A stretch of 64,000 nucleotides of DNA, taken from Asanoa sp. WMMD1127 (lineage in GTDB: Bacteria; Actinomycetota; Actinomycetes; Mycobacteriales; Micromonosporaceae). Made by a program: the position numbers and the translations under genes. How positions within the stretch are numbered: position 1 is the stretch's first letter; the number at the start of each line of letters is the position of its first letter. A model generated the notes under the pieces. That model was not told where the DNA came from and made no database searches. It was given only the letters and a program-made list of their open reading frames with translations. Shown piece by piece: positions 17,562-26,876 of the stretch. The stretch is from the NCBI RefSeq assembly GCF_029626225.1, contig NZ_JARUBP010000001.1, positions 930,001 to 994,000 on the forward strand, given 5' to 3'.

Positions 17562-19352
17562 TTACGCCACTGTCGAATAAGGACTTTCGCGCCGAATACG
17601 GTCGGAAGGGCCGTCGTCCCCGTGCCAGGAGCGCCAGAGCGCGGCGTACGAGCCTCCGGCCGCGACCAGCTCGGCATGGGAACCCAGCTCTGTGATCCGG
17701 CCGTCCTCCACCACCGCGACCCGGTCGGCGTCGTGCGCCGAGAACAGCCGGTGCGCGATGGCGATCACCGTGCGCCCCTGGAGAACCGCGGCGAGTGACC
17801 GCTCGAGGTGCCGGGCCGCCCGCGGGTCGATCAGCGAGGTGGCCTCGTCGAGCACCAGCGTGTGCGGGTCGGCCAGCACCAGCCGGGCCAGGGCCAGCTG
17901 CTGGGCCTGGGCCGGCGGCACCGAGTAGCCACCCGTGCCGACCACGGTGTCCAAATCGGACGGCAGCGCGGCGACCCAGTCGAGCGCGTCGACCGCGGCC
18001 AGCGCCGTCCGGACCTCGTCGTCGGTGGCGCCCGGCCGGGCCATCACCAGGTTGTCGCGGACCGTACCGATGAAGACGTGGTGCTCCTGCGTCACCAGCG
18101 CGACGTGCGAGCGCAGCTCGTCGAGCGGCAACGACGCCAGCGGAACCCCGCCGACGGTGATCGAGCCGCCGGTGGGCGCGTGGATCCCGGCCAGCAGGCG
18201 GCCCAGCGTCGACTTGCCGGCGCCGGACGGGCCGACCATGGCCAGCCGCTCGCCGGGCTCGATCGTCAGGTCGATGCCGTGCAGGACGTCGCGACCCTCC
18301 ACATAGGCGTATCGCACGTCCTTGGCCACCAACCGCTCACCGCGCGGCGCCGGCACCGTCTCGGCAGCCGGGGCCGGTTTGCCCGCCACGCCGAGCAGCC
18401 GGGCCAGCGAGGCCCCGCCGACCTGGAGCTCGTCGAGCCACGACAGCAGCCGGTCGAGCGGGTCGACGAGCGCCTGCACGTAGAGCGTCGCCGCGGTCAC
18501 CTGGCCCAGCGTCACCCAGCCCTCCAGGTAGAACCAGCCGCCGATCAGCAGCGTGGCCACCACCGGCACCACGTAGCCGACCTCGACGATGGGGAACCAG
18601 ACCGTGCGCAGCATCAGCGTGTAGCGCTCGGCCGCGTAGGACCGGGCGATGTCGGTGTCGGTGCGGGCCCGGCGGCGATCCTGCAGACGCAGCGCCTCGG
18701 TGGTGCGCGACCCCTCGACCGTTTCGCTGATGCCGTCGGTGATGTCGGAGTAGGCGGCGTTCTCCCGCAGGTAGCCGGCGGGCGCGCGGCGCAGGTACCA
18801 GCGGGTGCCGTACCAGAGCATCGGCGCCGCGATCAGGCAGGGCAGCGCCAGCAGCGGGCTGGTGAGGATGATCGCGCCGACCACGAACGCCGCGGTGACA
18901 ATGGCGATCAGCGTCTCGGGCATGGCGAACCGCACGCTGTGCGACAGGGCCGAGACATCGCGGGACGTACGGGTGAGCAGGTCACCGGTGCCGGCCCGCT
19001 CCACGGTGGACAGTGGGATGGCGAGGACCCGGTCGACGAACTCCTCCCGCAGCTCGGCCAGCACCCGCTCGCCCAGCCGGGCCGAGCAGAAGGCGGCGAA
19101 CCGGGTCAGCACCGCCTGCGTCACCACGAACGCGGCGATGGCGATCGCCACCTCGTCGACGGCTCGGGTGGTGGTGCCGGTGGACAGTCCCTCAACCAGG
19201 TTGCCCAGCAGCCGCGGGGCGACGAGGCCCGCGACCGCGGCCAGCCCGTGCAGCCCAATCGCGAGCGCGAGCTGACGGGGATGGCGGCGGACCAGTCGGC
19301 GCGCATAGCGCCGCACCTCCCACGCTTCTGCGACAGGGAGCTGTCTTGTCAT
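17562..19352 (-). CDS. ABC exporter half-transporter, canonical Walker A but decayed signature
   Basis: Type IV ABC exporter subunit of 596 residues: transmembrane domain 1-320 with six helices, then ATPase domain. Walker A GPSGAGKST (374-382), Walker B LVLDE (499-503) and the H-loop His534 (IAHR) are intact. The ABC signature is replaced by YSVPPAQAQQ (476-485) where LSGGQ-type sequence is expected. It therefore can hold ATP in its own Walker site but cannot complete the partner's site. The start overlaps the stop of the partner gene by four bases (ATGA), which indicates a co-translated heterodimer. Substrate unknown; lipids, peptides or drugs are usual for the class. Confidence 0.92.
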   Translation of the reverse strand: MTRQLPVAEAWEVRRYARRLVRRHPRQLALAIGLHGLAAVAGLVAPRLLGNLVEGLSTGTTTRAVDEVAIAIAAFVVTQAVLTRFAAFCSARLGERVLAELREEFVDRVLAIPLSTVERAGTGDLLTRTSRDVSALSHSVRFAMPETLIAIVTAAFVVGAIILTSPLLALPCLIAAPMLWYGTRWYLRRAPAGYLRENAAYSDITDGISETVEGSRTTEALRLQDRRRARTDTDIARSYAAERYTLMLRTVWFPIVEVGYVVPVVATLLIGGWFYLEGWVTLGQVTAATLYVQALVDPLDRLLSWLDELQVGGASLARLLGVAGKPAPAAETVPAPRGERLVAKDVRYAYVEGRDVLHGIDLTIEPGERLAMVGPSGAGKSTLGRLLAGIHAPTGGSITVGGVPLASLPLDELRSHVALVTQEHHVFIGTVRDNLVMARPGATDDEVRTALAAVDALDWVAALPSDLDTVVGTGGYSVPPAQAQQLALARLVLADPHTLVLDEATSLIDPRAARHLERSLAAVLQGRTVIAIAHRLFSAHDADRVAVVEDGRITELGSHAELVAAGGSYAALWRSWHGDDGPSDRIRRESPYSTVA

Positions 19353-21046
19353 CCGTCCTCCTCCCTGGTCACGGTGGCGGCGTAGTCGGGGCGTTGGCGC
19401 AGGAGCTCGCGGTGGGTGCCGGTGGCGACCACCCGGCCGCCCGCGACGAAGGCGACCTCGTCGGCCCGGTCGAGCACGAGCGGGCTGGTGGTGCAGACGA
19501 CCGTGGTGCGCCCGGCGCGGGCGGCGCCGAGGCGGGCGGCGATCCGCGCCTCGGTGTGCGCGTCGACCGCGCTGGTCGGCTCGACCAGCACCAGCGTCTC
19601 GGGGTCGGCGACCAGCGCGCGGGCCAGCCGCAGGCGCTGCTGCTGGCCGCCGGAGAACTCGCGGCCTCGCTCGGCGACCAGGGTGTCGAGCCCGTCGGGC
19701 AGGGCGTCGAGCACGTCGCGGGCGCTCGCGGCGTCGAGGGCCGACGCGACCGCCGCGTCGCCCTTGGCCCGCGGGTCGAGCTCGCCGCGCAGCGGACCGG
19801 AGAACAGCCGCGCGTCGTTGTCGGCCACCAGCACCCGGGCTCGCACGTCGGCCAGGTCGAGATCGGCCAGCGGTACGCCGGACAGCGTGACGGCACCGTC
19901 GGCGAACCGGCCGAGCCGGTCGGCGATCGTGGCCGCCGCCACCGGGTCGCCGGCCGCGATCGCGGTGAACCGTCCTGGCTGGACGGTCAGCCCCGACTCG
20001 GCGTCGACGAGCGGCCCGGGCGGGGCCGAGACCGGCGCCGCCGGCGAAGTGAACTCGGGCTCGATGGTGAACATCCGCACCACCCGGCGGGCGGCGACGT
20101 GCCCCTTGGTCAGCCGGTCGATCGCCTCGGTCAGCTGGCGCAGCGGGCTGACCAGGAAGGCGACGTAGCCGTAGAGGGCGACGAGCTCGCCGGCGCTGAT
20201 CTCGCCGCGCAGGGCGAAGCGGGCGCCGAGCCAGGTGACCAACACCAGGAACATGCCCGGCAGCAGGATCTCGGAGGCGGCGAGGAGGGACTCGATCCGG
20301 GCGACGCGTACGCCGGCCGATCGCAGGCCCTGCGACTCGGCGCGGTAGCGGCCGGCGAACGTCGACTCACCGCCGACGCCGCGCAGCACCCGCAGGCCCG
20401 CGACGAGGTCGCCGGCCCGGGTGGTCAGCTTGCCCTCCTGTTCGCGGTAGACCTGCTGGCGGCGCTGCAGCGGCTTGATCAGGCTGCCGGCGATCAGCAT
20501 CATCACCGGCACGCCGATCACGACGACCAGCCCGAGCGGCACCGAGGTGCGCAGCAGGATGACCGCGACGGTGATGACCGCGACCAGCGATCCGGTGCCG
20601 CGGGCGGTGATGTCGAGTGCCCCGCCGATGTGGTTGATGTCGGCCGTGCCGATGCTGACGACCTCGCCGGTGGCCAGCCGTTTGGGCAGCGTGGCGCCGA
20701 CCCGGTTGGCCTGCCGCACGGTGAGCTGGACGGTGCGGTAGGCGGCGGCGAGCCAGTTGAACCCGGCCATCCGGTGGCGCAGGACGCCGGTCGCGCCGGT
20801 GACCAGGCCGAGCCCCAGCAGCACCCCGCCCCAGCGGAGCAGGCCGTCGGGGTCGCGGTCGGCGAGGCCCGCGTCGATCGCCCGGCCGACGGTGGCCGGG
20901 ATCAGCGCCTGGCTGACCATCCAGAGGGTCGCGAAGCCGATCGCGGCCAGCAACGACGGCCAGGTGCGGGCCGCCAGCCACAGCAGGTAGCGGGTGGCCG
21001 ACCGGACATCGGGATCGCCGGGATCGGCGACGGGTAGGGGGCGCAT
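19349..21046 (-). CDS. ABC exporter half-transporter, intact signature but decayed Walker sites
   Basis: Partner subunit of 565 residues with transmembrane domain 1-330 and C-terminal ATPase domain. The signature FSGGQQQRLRLARAL (464 onward) is intact. The Walker A region reads IAAGDPVAAATIADRL (363-378), without the GxxGxGKS/T loop or its Lys. Walker B is LVLVEP with the Asp replaced by Val, and the H-loop His is missing (VVCTTSP). It should not bind ATP productively in its own Walker site but can complete the site of the downstream partner. First gene of the pair; no convincing ribosome site precedes the ATG at 21046. Confidence 0.92.
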   Translation of the reverse strand: MRPLPVADPGDPDVRSATRYLLWLAARTWPSLLAAIGFATLWMVSQALIPATVGRAIDAGLADRDPDGLLRWGGVLLGLGLVTGATGVLRHRMAGFNWLAAAYRTVQLTVRQANRVGATLPKRLATGEVVSIGTADINHIGGALDITARGTGSLVAVITVAVILLRTSVPLGLVVVIGVPVMMLIAGSLIKPLQRRQQVYREQEGKLTTRAGDLVAGLRVLRGVGGESTFAGRYRAESQGLRSAGVRVARIESLLAASEILLPGMFLVLVTWLGARFALRGEISAGELVALYGYVAFLVSPLRQLTEAIDRLTKGHVAARRVVRMFTIEPEFTSPAAPVSAPPGPLVDAESGLTVQPGRFTAIAAGDPVAAATIADRLGRFADGAVTLSGVPLADLDLADVRARVLVADNDARLFSGPLRGELDPRAKGDAAVASALDAASARDVLDALPDGLDTLVAERGREFSGGQQQRLRLARALVADPETLVLVEPTSAVDAHTEARIAARLGAARAGRTTVVCTTSPLVLDRADEVAFVAGGRVVATGTHRELLRQRPDYAATVTREEDG

Positions 21047-21090
21047 AGCATGGCCGAAGTTAATTGATCAACTTTGACCGGCGCCACCGA

Positions 21091-21357
21091 TTATCGGTCG
21101 ACCTGGGTGAAGTCCCACTCGTGCGGTGGCCTGGCCACCAGCAGCGGCGGCGGGGCGCCCAGCGCCTGCGGATCGCTGCGCCATCTGGAAATCACGACGC
21201 ACCGGTCGTCGGACGACGAGAACACCTCGCTGGCGATGTGCAGCGGGTAGACCTCGATCCGCGGGAGGGCCGTGTCGCAGACCCAGTCGACCAGGTCGGG
21301 CAGGCGCCCGGGCTCGGCCCGCGCCTCCCACATGCGCACGATCACGTGGCCGGACAC
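21091..21357 (-). CDS. Small conserved protein, possible dimeric alpha/beta-barrel (ABM-like)
   Basis: 88-residue protein of unknown function at the end of the tsaD operon. The GTG start shares a base with the tsaD stop (TAGTG), which implies translational coupling. The sequence HVIVRMWEARAEPGRLPDLVDWVC, then ALPRIEVYPLHIASEVFSSS and RCVVISRWRSDPQAL has the beta-alpha-beta-beta rhythm of antibiotic-biosynthesis-monooxygenase-like ferredoxin folds. No active-site motif is recognisable. The call rests mainly on operon position and coding composition. Confidence 0.6.
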   Translation of the reverse strand: MSGHVIVRMWEARAEPGRLPDLVDWVCDTALPRIEVYPLHIASEVFSSSDDRCVVISRWRSDPQALGAPPPLLVARPPHEWDFTQVDR

Positions 21358-22400
21358 TACACACTCACGAGCGTCAACGGCATCGCGGAGTCGGCCGGAA
21401 GATCCAACCGGCTGGGCCGTACGCCGGCCGCGACGAGGTGCGAGCCGAGCGCGGCCACCATCGCGCCGTTGTCGGTGCACAGCTTGGGCCGCGGCACCCG
21501 CACGGTGATGCCCACCTTGGCCGCCCGCTCCTCGGCCATCGCCCGCAGCCGGGAGTTGGCCGCGACGCCGCCGCCGATCACCAGCGTGTCCACGCCGTGC
21601 TGCCGGCAGGCGTCGATGGCCTTGGCGGTCAGCACGTCGCAGACCGCATCCTGGAAGGACGCTGCCACGTCGTTGACGGGCACCGGCTCGCCGGCCCGCT
21701 CGCGCGCCTCGACCCAGCGGGCCACCGCGGTCTTCAGCCCGGAGAACGAGAAGTCGAAGCGGTGCGCGGCCTGGTCCTTGGCCGCGGTCAGGCCGCGCGG
21801 GAAGGCGATCGTGGCCTGGCCCTCGCGGGCCGCGCGGTCGATCGGCGGCCCGCCGGGGAACGGCATGCCCAGCAGCCGGGCCACCTTGTCGAACGCCTCG
21901 CCGGCCGCGTCGTCGATGGTCGAGCCGAGCGGGGTCACGCCGCCGGCCAGGTCGTCGACGAGCAGCAGCGAGGAGTGGCCGCCGGAGACCAGCAGCGCGA
22001 TCGCCGGCTCCGGCAGGGGGCCGTGTTCGAGCGTGTCCACGGCGACGTGGGCGGCGAGGTGGTTCACGCCGTAGACGGGCTTCTCGGCCGCGACCGCGTA
22101 GCCCTTGGCGGCGGCGACGCCGACCAGCAGGGCGCCGGCCAGGCCGGGGCCCGCCGTGACGGCGATCGCGTCGATGTCGGCCAGGGTCACGCCGGCGTCG
22201 TCGAGCGCGCGCTGCATGGTCGGCACCATCGCCTCGAGGTGCGCCCGGCTGGCCACCTCTGGCACGACGCCGCCGAACCGGGCGTGCAGGTCCACACTGG
22301 ACGCCAACGCGTCGGCCAGCAGCGTCGTGCCGCGCACGATGCCCACGCCCGTCTCGTCGCAGGAGGTCTCGATGCCGAGGACCAGGGGTTCGTCAGTCAC
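21357..22400 (-). CDS. tsaD: tRNA N6-adenosine threonylcarbamoyltransferase TsaD
   Basis: Transfers the threonylcarbamoyl group to A37 of ANN-decoding tRNAs (t6A), with TsaB and TsaE. 347 residues, ASKHA fold. Key parts are present: [15 protein letters not shown] at the N-terminus, HAR-type loop [16 protein letters not shown], metal-binding VNHLAAHV (HxxxH), the nucleotide loop [20 protein letters not shown] and FSFSGLKTA, and [13 protein letters not shown]. Start overlaps the rimI stop by eight bases. The partner genes tsaB and tsaE lie upstream in the same operon. Confidence 0.97.
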   Translation of the reverse strand: MTDEPLVLGIETSCDETGVGIVRGTTLLADALASSVDLHARFGGVVPEVASRAHLEAMVPTMQRALDDAGVTLADIDAIAVTAGPGLAGALLVGVAAAKGYAVAAEKPVYGVNHLAAHVAVDTLEHGPLPEPAIALLVSGGHSSLLLVDDLAGGVTPLGSTIDDAAGEAFDKVARLLGMPFPGGPPIDRAAREGQATIAFPRGLTAAKDQAAHRFDFSFSGLKTAVARWVEARERAGEPVPVNDVAASFQDAVCDVLTAKAIDACRQHGVDTLVIGGGVAANSRLRAMAEERAAKVGITVRVPRPKLCTDNGAMVAALGSHLVAAGVRPSRLDLPADSAMPLTLVSV

Positions 22401-22833
22401 GTCTCATCACCAGCGCATCGGTGTTGCTCGGTTGGTAGTACCCACGGCGTACGCCGATCGGCTCGAAACCGTAGGTGGCGTAGAGCTTCTGGGCCGGGGC
22501 GTTGTCGACCGCGACCTCCAGCAGCACGGCGTGGGCGCGTTGCCGCTCGGCCTCGCCGAGCAGCGCCTCGACCATGACCCGGCCGATGCCCCGTCGCTGT
22601 GCGTCCCGGCGGACCGCGATGTTCTGGATCCACGCCTCGTCGCCGTTGACCGCCAGACCGCCGTACCCGAGGATCCGCTCCTGCTCGTCGAGGGCGACCA
22701 GGTAGAAGTGGCCGCTGGACAGCTCGTTCCAGAACATGCCGGCCGACCACTTCTCGTCGCCGAACAGGTCCTGCTCGATCGGCAGCAGCTGCGCGATGTG
22801 CCACCAGCGCAGCCGGGTGAGCTTGGCCGTCAC
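22393..22833 (-). CDS. rimI: Ribosomal-protein-alanine N-acetyltransferase RimI
   Basis: GNAT acetyltransferase of 146 residues that N-acetylates protein N-termini (ribosomal S18 in E. coli). The acetyl-CoA loop [18 protein letters not shown] (R/QxxGxG/A type) and the following [30 protein letters not shown] are typical RimI. GTG start at 22833 overlaps the tsaB stop by four bases (GTGA). The order tsaB-rimI-tsaD is widely conserved, although the substrate link between RimI and t6A synthesis is not established. Confidence 0.93.
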   Translation of the reverse strand: MTAKLTRLRWWHIAQLLPIEQDLFGDEKWSAGMFWNELSSGHFYLVALDEQERILGYGGLAVNGDEAWIQNIAVRRDAQRRGIGRVMVEALLGEAERQRAHAVLLEVAVDNAPAQKLYATYGFEPIGVRRGYYQPSNTDALVMRRD

Positions 22834-23489
22834 CGCAGCACCGGCTTGTGCCCTCCCGCCGCGACGGCGTCCGGGCGGCGGAGATAGAGCGGGGTGAGCG
22901 GCTCGCTTGGCGCGCCGGCGCGGATCCGGTCGGCGGCGTGCGCGACGAAGCCGTCGATGGTGGGATAGCGCGGCTCGTCGAGGACCTTGACGCCGAGCCG
23001 GTCGGCGTATTTCAGGGCGCCGTCGCCGACCGCGACCGTGGCGGACCGTTCGGCGGCCACGTCGGGCAGGTCGACGTGCGGGCCGTCGACGCGCGCGCCG
23101 GCCTGGTCGTAGAGCGCCCAGTAGACCTCGCGCCGGCGGGCGTCGGTCGCCACCAGCGTGACCTGGCCCGGCATACCGCCGATCGCGTCGAGGGAGCACA
23201 CGCCGTAGGTCGGAATGCCCAGCGCCTGGCCCATGCTGGCCGCGGTGACCAGGCCCACCCGCAGCCCGGTGAACGGCCCGGGGCCGGTGCCCGCGACGAT
23301 CGCCCGCAGGTCGCGGACGGTGGCGCCGGAGCGGCGCAGGGCCTCGTCGACCTCGGGCGCCATCAGCTCGCCGTGCGCGCGCCCGTCGACCGTGCGCAGC
23401 TCCGCTGTCACCGTGTGGCCGGTCGGGGTGACGTCGACCACCGCCGCGGTCACCGCGGGCGTCGACGTGTCGAGGACGAGAACGAGCAC
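22830..23489 (-). CDS. tsaB: tRNA threonylcarbamoyladenosine biosynthesis protein TsaB
   Basis: Inactive TsaD paralog that forms the t6A synthesis complex. 219 residues from the GTG at 23489; another GTG three codons earlier is possible. Family text: LVLDTSTPAVTAAVVD at the start, HGELMAPEVDEALRRSG, GTGPGPFTGLRVGLVTA and YGVCSLDAIG; the ending LTPLYLRRPDAV is also typical. The HxxxH metal site of TsaD is absent, as expected. It is separated from tsaE by an inserted ung gene, whereas the two are adjacent in many actinobacteria. Confidence 0.93.
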   Translation of the reverse strand: MLVLVLDTSTPAVTAAVVDVTPTGHTVTAELRTVDGRAHGELMAPEVDEALRRSGATVRDLRAIVAGTGPGPFTGLRVGLVTAASMGQALGIPTYGVCSLDAIGGMPGQVTLVATDARRREVYWALYDQAGARVDGPHVDLPDVAAERSATVAVGDGALKYADRLGVKVLDEPRYPTIDGFVAHAADRIRAGAPSEPLTPLYLRRPDAVAAGGHKPVLR

Positions 23490-23527
23490 GATATGCACCT
23501 TATCCGGCGGGCTGCCGTGACTGCCGC

Positions 23528-24205
23528 TCAGGCCGAGCGGCTCCAGTCGATGGGAGTCAGGCCCGCGTCGGCGAGGGCCTTGTTGGCGGCGCTGAACGGG
23601 CGGCTGCCGAGGAACCCGCGCGGGTTGAGCGGGCTCGGGTGGCCGGCCTCCAGCACGACGTGCGCCGGGTTGGTGACCAGCGCCGCCTTCTTGCGGGCGT
23701 AGCCGCCCCAGAGCAGGAAGACCACCCGGTCGGGCTGGTCCTGCAGGGCCCGGATGGTGGCGTCGGTGAACGCCTCCCAGCCCTTGTTGGCGTGCGACCC
23801 CGCCGCTCCCTCGCGCACCGTGAGCACCGCGTTGAGCAGCAGCACCCCCTGCGTCGCCCAGCCGCGCAGGTCGCCGCCGTCGGGCGCGGGGACGCCGAGG
23901 TCCGCGGCCAGCTCCTTGTAGACGTTGCGGAGCGAGGGCGGGACGCGTACGCCGGCCTGGACGCTGAAGCTGAGCCCGTGGGCCTGACCAGCGCGGTGGT
24001 AGGGATCCTGGCCGAGGATGACCACGCGGGCGTCGGCCGGCCCGCACAGCCGGTAGGCGGTGAACAGGTCGGTCAGCGGCGGGTAGACGGCGGTCGCCGC
24101 GTACTCGGCGGCCACGAAGGCGCCCAGGTCCGCGGTGGCGGCCGGGTCGAGGTGCGGCCCCAGGGCGCTCGCCCATTCGGGTGGCAGCAGGTCGAGCAGG
24201 TTCAC
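23528..24205 (-). CDS. ung: Uracil-DNA glycosylase (family 1)
   Basis: Removes uracil from DNA as the first step of base-excision repair. 225 residues. The catalytic water-activating loop VILGQDPYHRAGQAHGLSFS (Asp67), the PPSLRNVYKE loop, LLLNAVLTV with its conserved Asn and the minor-groove loop EAGHPSPL are all present. Its start overlaps the tsaE stop region: tsaE begins at 24687 and ends at 24202, and ung begins at 24205, a four-base overlap. ung is thus embedded in the t6A operon, which is not its usual place. Confidence 0.97.
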   Translation of the reverse strand: MNLLDLLPPEWASALGPHLDPAATADLGAFVAAEYAATAVYPPLTDLFTAYRLCGPADARVVILGQDPYHRAGQAHGLSFSVQAGVRVPPSLRNVYKELAADLGVPAPDGGDLRGWATQGVLLLNAVLTVREGAAGSHANKGWEAFTDATIRALQDQPDRVVFLLWGGYARKKAALVTNPAHVVLEAGHPSPLNPRGFLGSRPFSAANKALADAGLTPIDWSRSA

Positions 24206-24687
24206 CGGGCGTCCTCGGTGAGCGTCGCCACGCGGTCGGCCCAGTCGCCGCCGGCCGGTTCGAGCTCGATCACCCGGGTGTCGTCGTCGCGCCGGTCGAT
24301 GCGTACGCGCAGATGCTCGTCGCGCAGTTGCTCGACGATGCCCTCACCCCACTCGACCACGGTGACCGCGTCGTCCATCGAGGCGTCCAGGTCGAGCCCG
24401 TCGATCTCGGCCAGCGGGTCGGCGGCGGCGCCGATCCGGTACGCGTCGGCGTGCACGAGCGGGGTCGCGCCGCCGTTGGCCCGGTCGGGGCGGTGCACCC
24501 GGGCGATCACGAAGGTCGGCGAGGTGACGTCGCCCTGCACGTGCAGGCCGGCGCCGATGCCCTGGACGAGCGCGGTCTTGCCGGCGCCGAGGGGGCCGGT
24601 CAGCACGACCAGGTCGCCGGGGCGCAGCACCGCCGCCAGCCGCGCGCCGAACGCCCGGGTGTCGTCCACAGTGTCCAGTTGGATCAT
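24202..24687 (-). CDS. tsaE: tRNA threonylcarbamoyladenosine biosynthesis ATPase TsaE
   Basis: ATPase needed for turnover of the t6A complex. 161 residues. Walker A GPLGAGKTALVQG near residue 31, switch-like VTSPTFVIARVHRP, HADAYRIG (Walker B-like) and VVEWGEG, the family hallmark, are visible. Overlaps the alpha/beta hydrolase gene by four bases on its upstream side and ung by four bases downstream. Confidence 0.95.
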   Translation of the reverse strand: MIQLDTVDDTRAFGARLAAVLRPGDLVVLTGPLGAGKTALVQGIGAGLHVQGDVTSPTFVIARVHRPDRANGGATPLVHADAYRIGAAADPLAEIDGLDLDASMDDAVTVVEWGEGIVEQLRDEHLRVRIDRRDDDTRVIELEPAGGDWADRVATLTEDAR

Positions 24688-25748
24688 GCCGAGATCTTCT
24701 CCAGGAATGCGAGGACCACCGCGTTCACCTCGTCGGCGTTTTCCAGCATGACGACGTGCCCGCTGTTGTTGACCTTCACGAACTCCGCGTCGGGCAGGTG
24801 GCGCAGGATCTCCTCGGAGTGCGCGACCGGAGTGATCATGTCTTTGTCACCGACGATTATCACGGTCGGGGTGCGCTCGAGCGCCGCCAGTGCCGGGTAG
24901 CGGGCGTGGGTGTAGAGCGTGCGCAGGTAGCGGGCGACCGTGTCGACCGACGTGCGCGAGTTCATCTTCTCCACATAGGACACCAGCGACGGGCTGGGGC
25001 GGGAGTCGCCGAAGCCGTACCGTCGGGTGAGCAGCCAGGCCAGGTCGGTCGCGGCGATGCGGGCGCGGTCGATGGTCGGGCCGGTCAGCCGGGTGGCGCT
25101 GTTGACCAGCGGCAGCAGTGGGCCGCCGACGCGGCCGATCAGCGCGGGCAGGCCCAGGCGGGTCTCGTCGATCAGGCCGCCCGAGGTGGCGATCAGCACG
25201 CAGCCCCGCACCCGGTCGTCGAAGAACTCCGGGTAGAGCTCGGCGAACGCCATGATGGTCATGCCGCCCATCGAGTGCCCGACCAGGATCAGCGGGCCGT
25301 CCGGGACCGTCTCGTCGATCACCGCGCGCAGCGTCTCGCCGAGGGCCGGCAGCTCGTATTCGCCGGTTTCCAGCTTGCCGGAGCGGCCGTGGCCGGGCTG
25401 GTCGTAGAAGACCATCCGGTGCTCGCCCTTGGCGGCGAGAGCCGTGCGCTGGAAGTGGAAGGTGCCCATGTCGAGGCAGAAGCCGTGGACGAACACGATG
25501 GTCGCCGGGGCCGGCTCGGTCACCGTCGGCTCGACCACCTCGACGTGGATGTCCGTGCCGTCGGCGGTGCTGACGGTGAGGACCTCGTCATAGGGCAGGC
25601 GGTCGAACGGCTCGTCCACGTAGGGGTCAGCCACGCCCCGCTTCGAGCGGCGGACGACCGCGCGCTCGACGGCTACTCCGGTGGCGATCCCGGCCGCGGC
25701 CAGACCGACCACCGCGCCGATGATGCCCGCGCGGCGTCGGGTGCTCAT
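24684..25748 (-). CDS. Membrane-anchored alpha/beta hydrolase
   Basis: Predicted serine hydrolase of 354 residues. An N-terminal hydrophobic anchor (RRRAGIIGAVVGLAAAGIATG) is followed by a basic stretch and the alpha/beta fold. The oxyanion loop VHGFCLDMGTFHFQ, nucleophile elbow LVGHSMGGMT (Ser), a late acidic residue (VGDKDMITP) and the His in NSGHVVML complete the triad. It sits between alr and tsaE with ATGA overlaps on both sides, the same place as in other high-GC actinobacteria. Substrate unknown. Confidence 0.88.
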   Translation of the reverse strand: MSTRRRAGIIGAVVGLAAAGIATGVAVERAVVRRSKRGVADPYVDEPFDRLPYDEVLTVSTADGTDIHVEVVEPTVTEPAPATIVFVHGFCLDMGTFHFQRTALAAKGEHRMVFYDQPGHGRSGKLETGEYELPALGETLRAVIDETVPDGPLILVGHSMGGMTIMAFAELYPEFFDDRVRGCVLIATSGGLIDETRLGLPALIGRVGGPLLPLVNSATRLTGPTIDRARIAATDLAWLLTRRYGFGDSRPSPSLVSYVEKMNSRTSVDTVARYLRTLYTHARYPALAALERTPTVIIVGDKDMITPVAHSEEILRHLPDAEFVKVNNSGHVVMLENADEVNAVVLAFLEKISA

Positions 25749-26866
25749 TCACCTTCCTCGCCGTCGTAAACCCGCGGGACTCTGGTGCTCCCGAATCGGG
25801 TGACGATCTCGTAGTTGATGGTGTCGATGGCCGCGGCCCAGTCGTCGGCGGTGGGCGCACCGTCGTCGCCGGGGCCGAACAGGGTCGCCACGTCGCCGGG
25901 CGCGACCGGCTGGTCGCCGACGTCGAGGACGATCTGGTCCATGCAGACCCGGCCCGCGATCGTGTGCCGGACGCCGTCGACCGACACAGGGCCGACGTTG
26001 GACGCGTGCCGGGGCACACCGTCGGCGTAGCCGAGCGGGACCACCGCGAGCGTAGTCTCCCGGGTGGTCGTGTAGGTGTGGCCGTAGGAGACGCCGGTGC
26101 CGGCCGGCACCCGCTTGGTGAGCATGAGGCGGGCCCGGGCGGTCATCGCGGGGCGCAGGCCGAACTGCTCGCCGGGGATGGGCGACAGGCCGTAGACCGC
26201 GATGCCGGGGCGGACCAGGTCGAAGTGGGCGTCCGGGCGGGTCAGCGTGGCCGCGGAGTTGGCGATGTGGCGCAGCGGCGGGCGGACGCCGAGCCGCTCG
26301 GCCACCGCGAGGGCGTCGCGGTAGGCGTCGAGCTGGCGGTCGATGGTCTCGTGGCCGGGCGCGTCCGCGTAGACGAAGTGGCTCCAGATGCCGACGATCT
26401 CGATGGCGCCGTCGGCCTGGGCCTTGGCGGCCGCCTCGACCAGGGCCGGCCAGTCGTCGGCGGTGGCGCCGCCCCGGGACAGGCCCGTGTCGATCTTGAG
26501 GTGCACCCGGGTGGGCTTCCTCGCCTCCTGGCCGGCCTTGATCATCTCGTCGAGCTGGCCGAGGCTGGCGGCGCTCAGGTCGATGTCGTTGGCGACGCCC
26601 TCGTGCAGCGGCAGGCCCGGGGTCAGCAGCCAGGCCAGGACCGGCGCGGTGATGCCGGCCCGGCGCAGGCCGAGCGCCTCGTCGAGGGTGCAGACGCCCA
26701 GCCAGGTCGCGCCCCCGGCCAGCGCGGCCCGGGCGGCCGGGACCATGCCGTGGCCGTAGCCGTCGCCCTTGACGACCGCCATCACCGCAGCGGTGGTGCC
26801 GGCCTTGAGCCGGGCCACGTTGGCGCGGATGGCGTCGAGGTCGACGCGCACTTCGGCTTGCCACAT
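25745..26866 (-). CDS. alr: Alanine racemase
   Basis: PLP enzyme that makes D-alanine for peptidoglycan. 373 residues from the start chosen. The PLP-Lys lies at about residue 33 in AVVKGDGYGHG; the second catalytic residue is Tyr in GVSYGHTYTT; the C-terminal domain contains RVCMDQIVLDVG. A longer frame beginning at 26908 would overlap the nnrD gene, while ATG 26866 has GGCAGG upstream and begins at the conserved WQAEVRVDLDAI, so the shorter form is used. It forms part of the minus-strand operon between nnrD/E and the hydrolase. Confidence 0.95.
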   Translation of the reverse strand: MWQAEVRVDLDAIRANVARLKAGTTAAVMAVVKGDGYGHGMVPAARAALAGGATWLGVCTLDEALGLRRAGITAPVLAWLLTPGLPLHEGVANDIDLSAASLGQLDEMIKAGQEARKPTRVHLKIDTGLSRGGATADDWPALVEAAAKAQADGAIEIVGIWSHFVYADAPGHETIDRQLDAYRDALAVAERLGVRPPLRHIANSAATLTRPDAHFDLVRPGIAVYGLSPIPGEQFGLRPAMTARARLMLTKRVPAGTGVSYGHTYTTTRETTLAVVPLGYADGVPRHASNVGPVSVDGVRHTIAGRVCMDQIVLDVGDQPVAPGDVATLFGPGDDGAPTADDWAAAIDTINYEIVTRFGSTRVPRVYDGEEGE

Positions 26867-26876
26867 GCCTGCCAGG

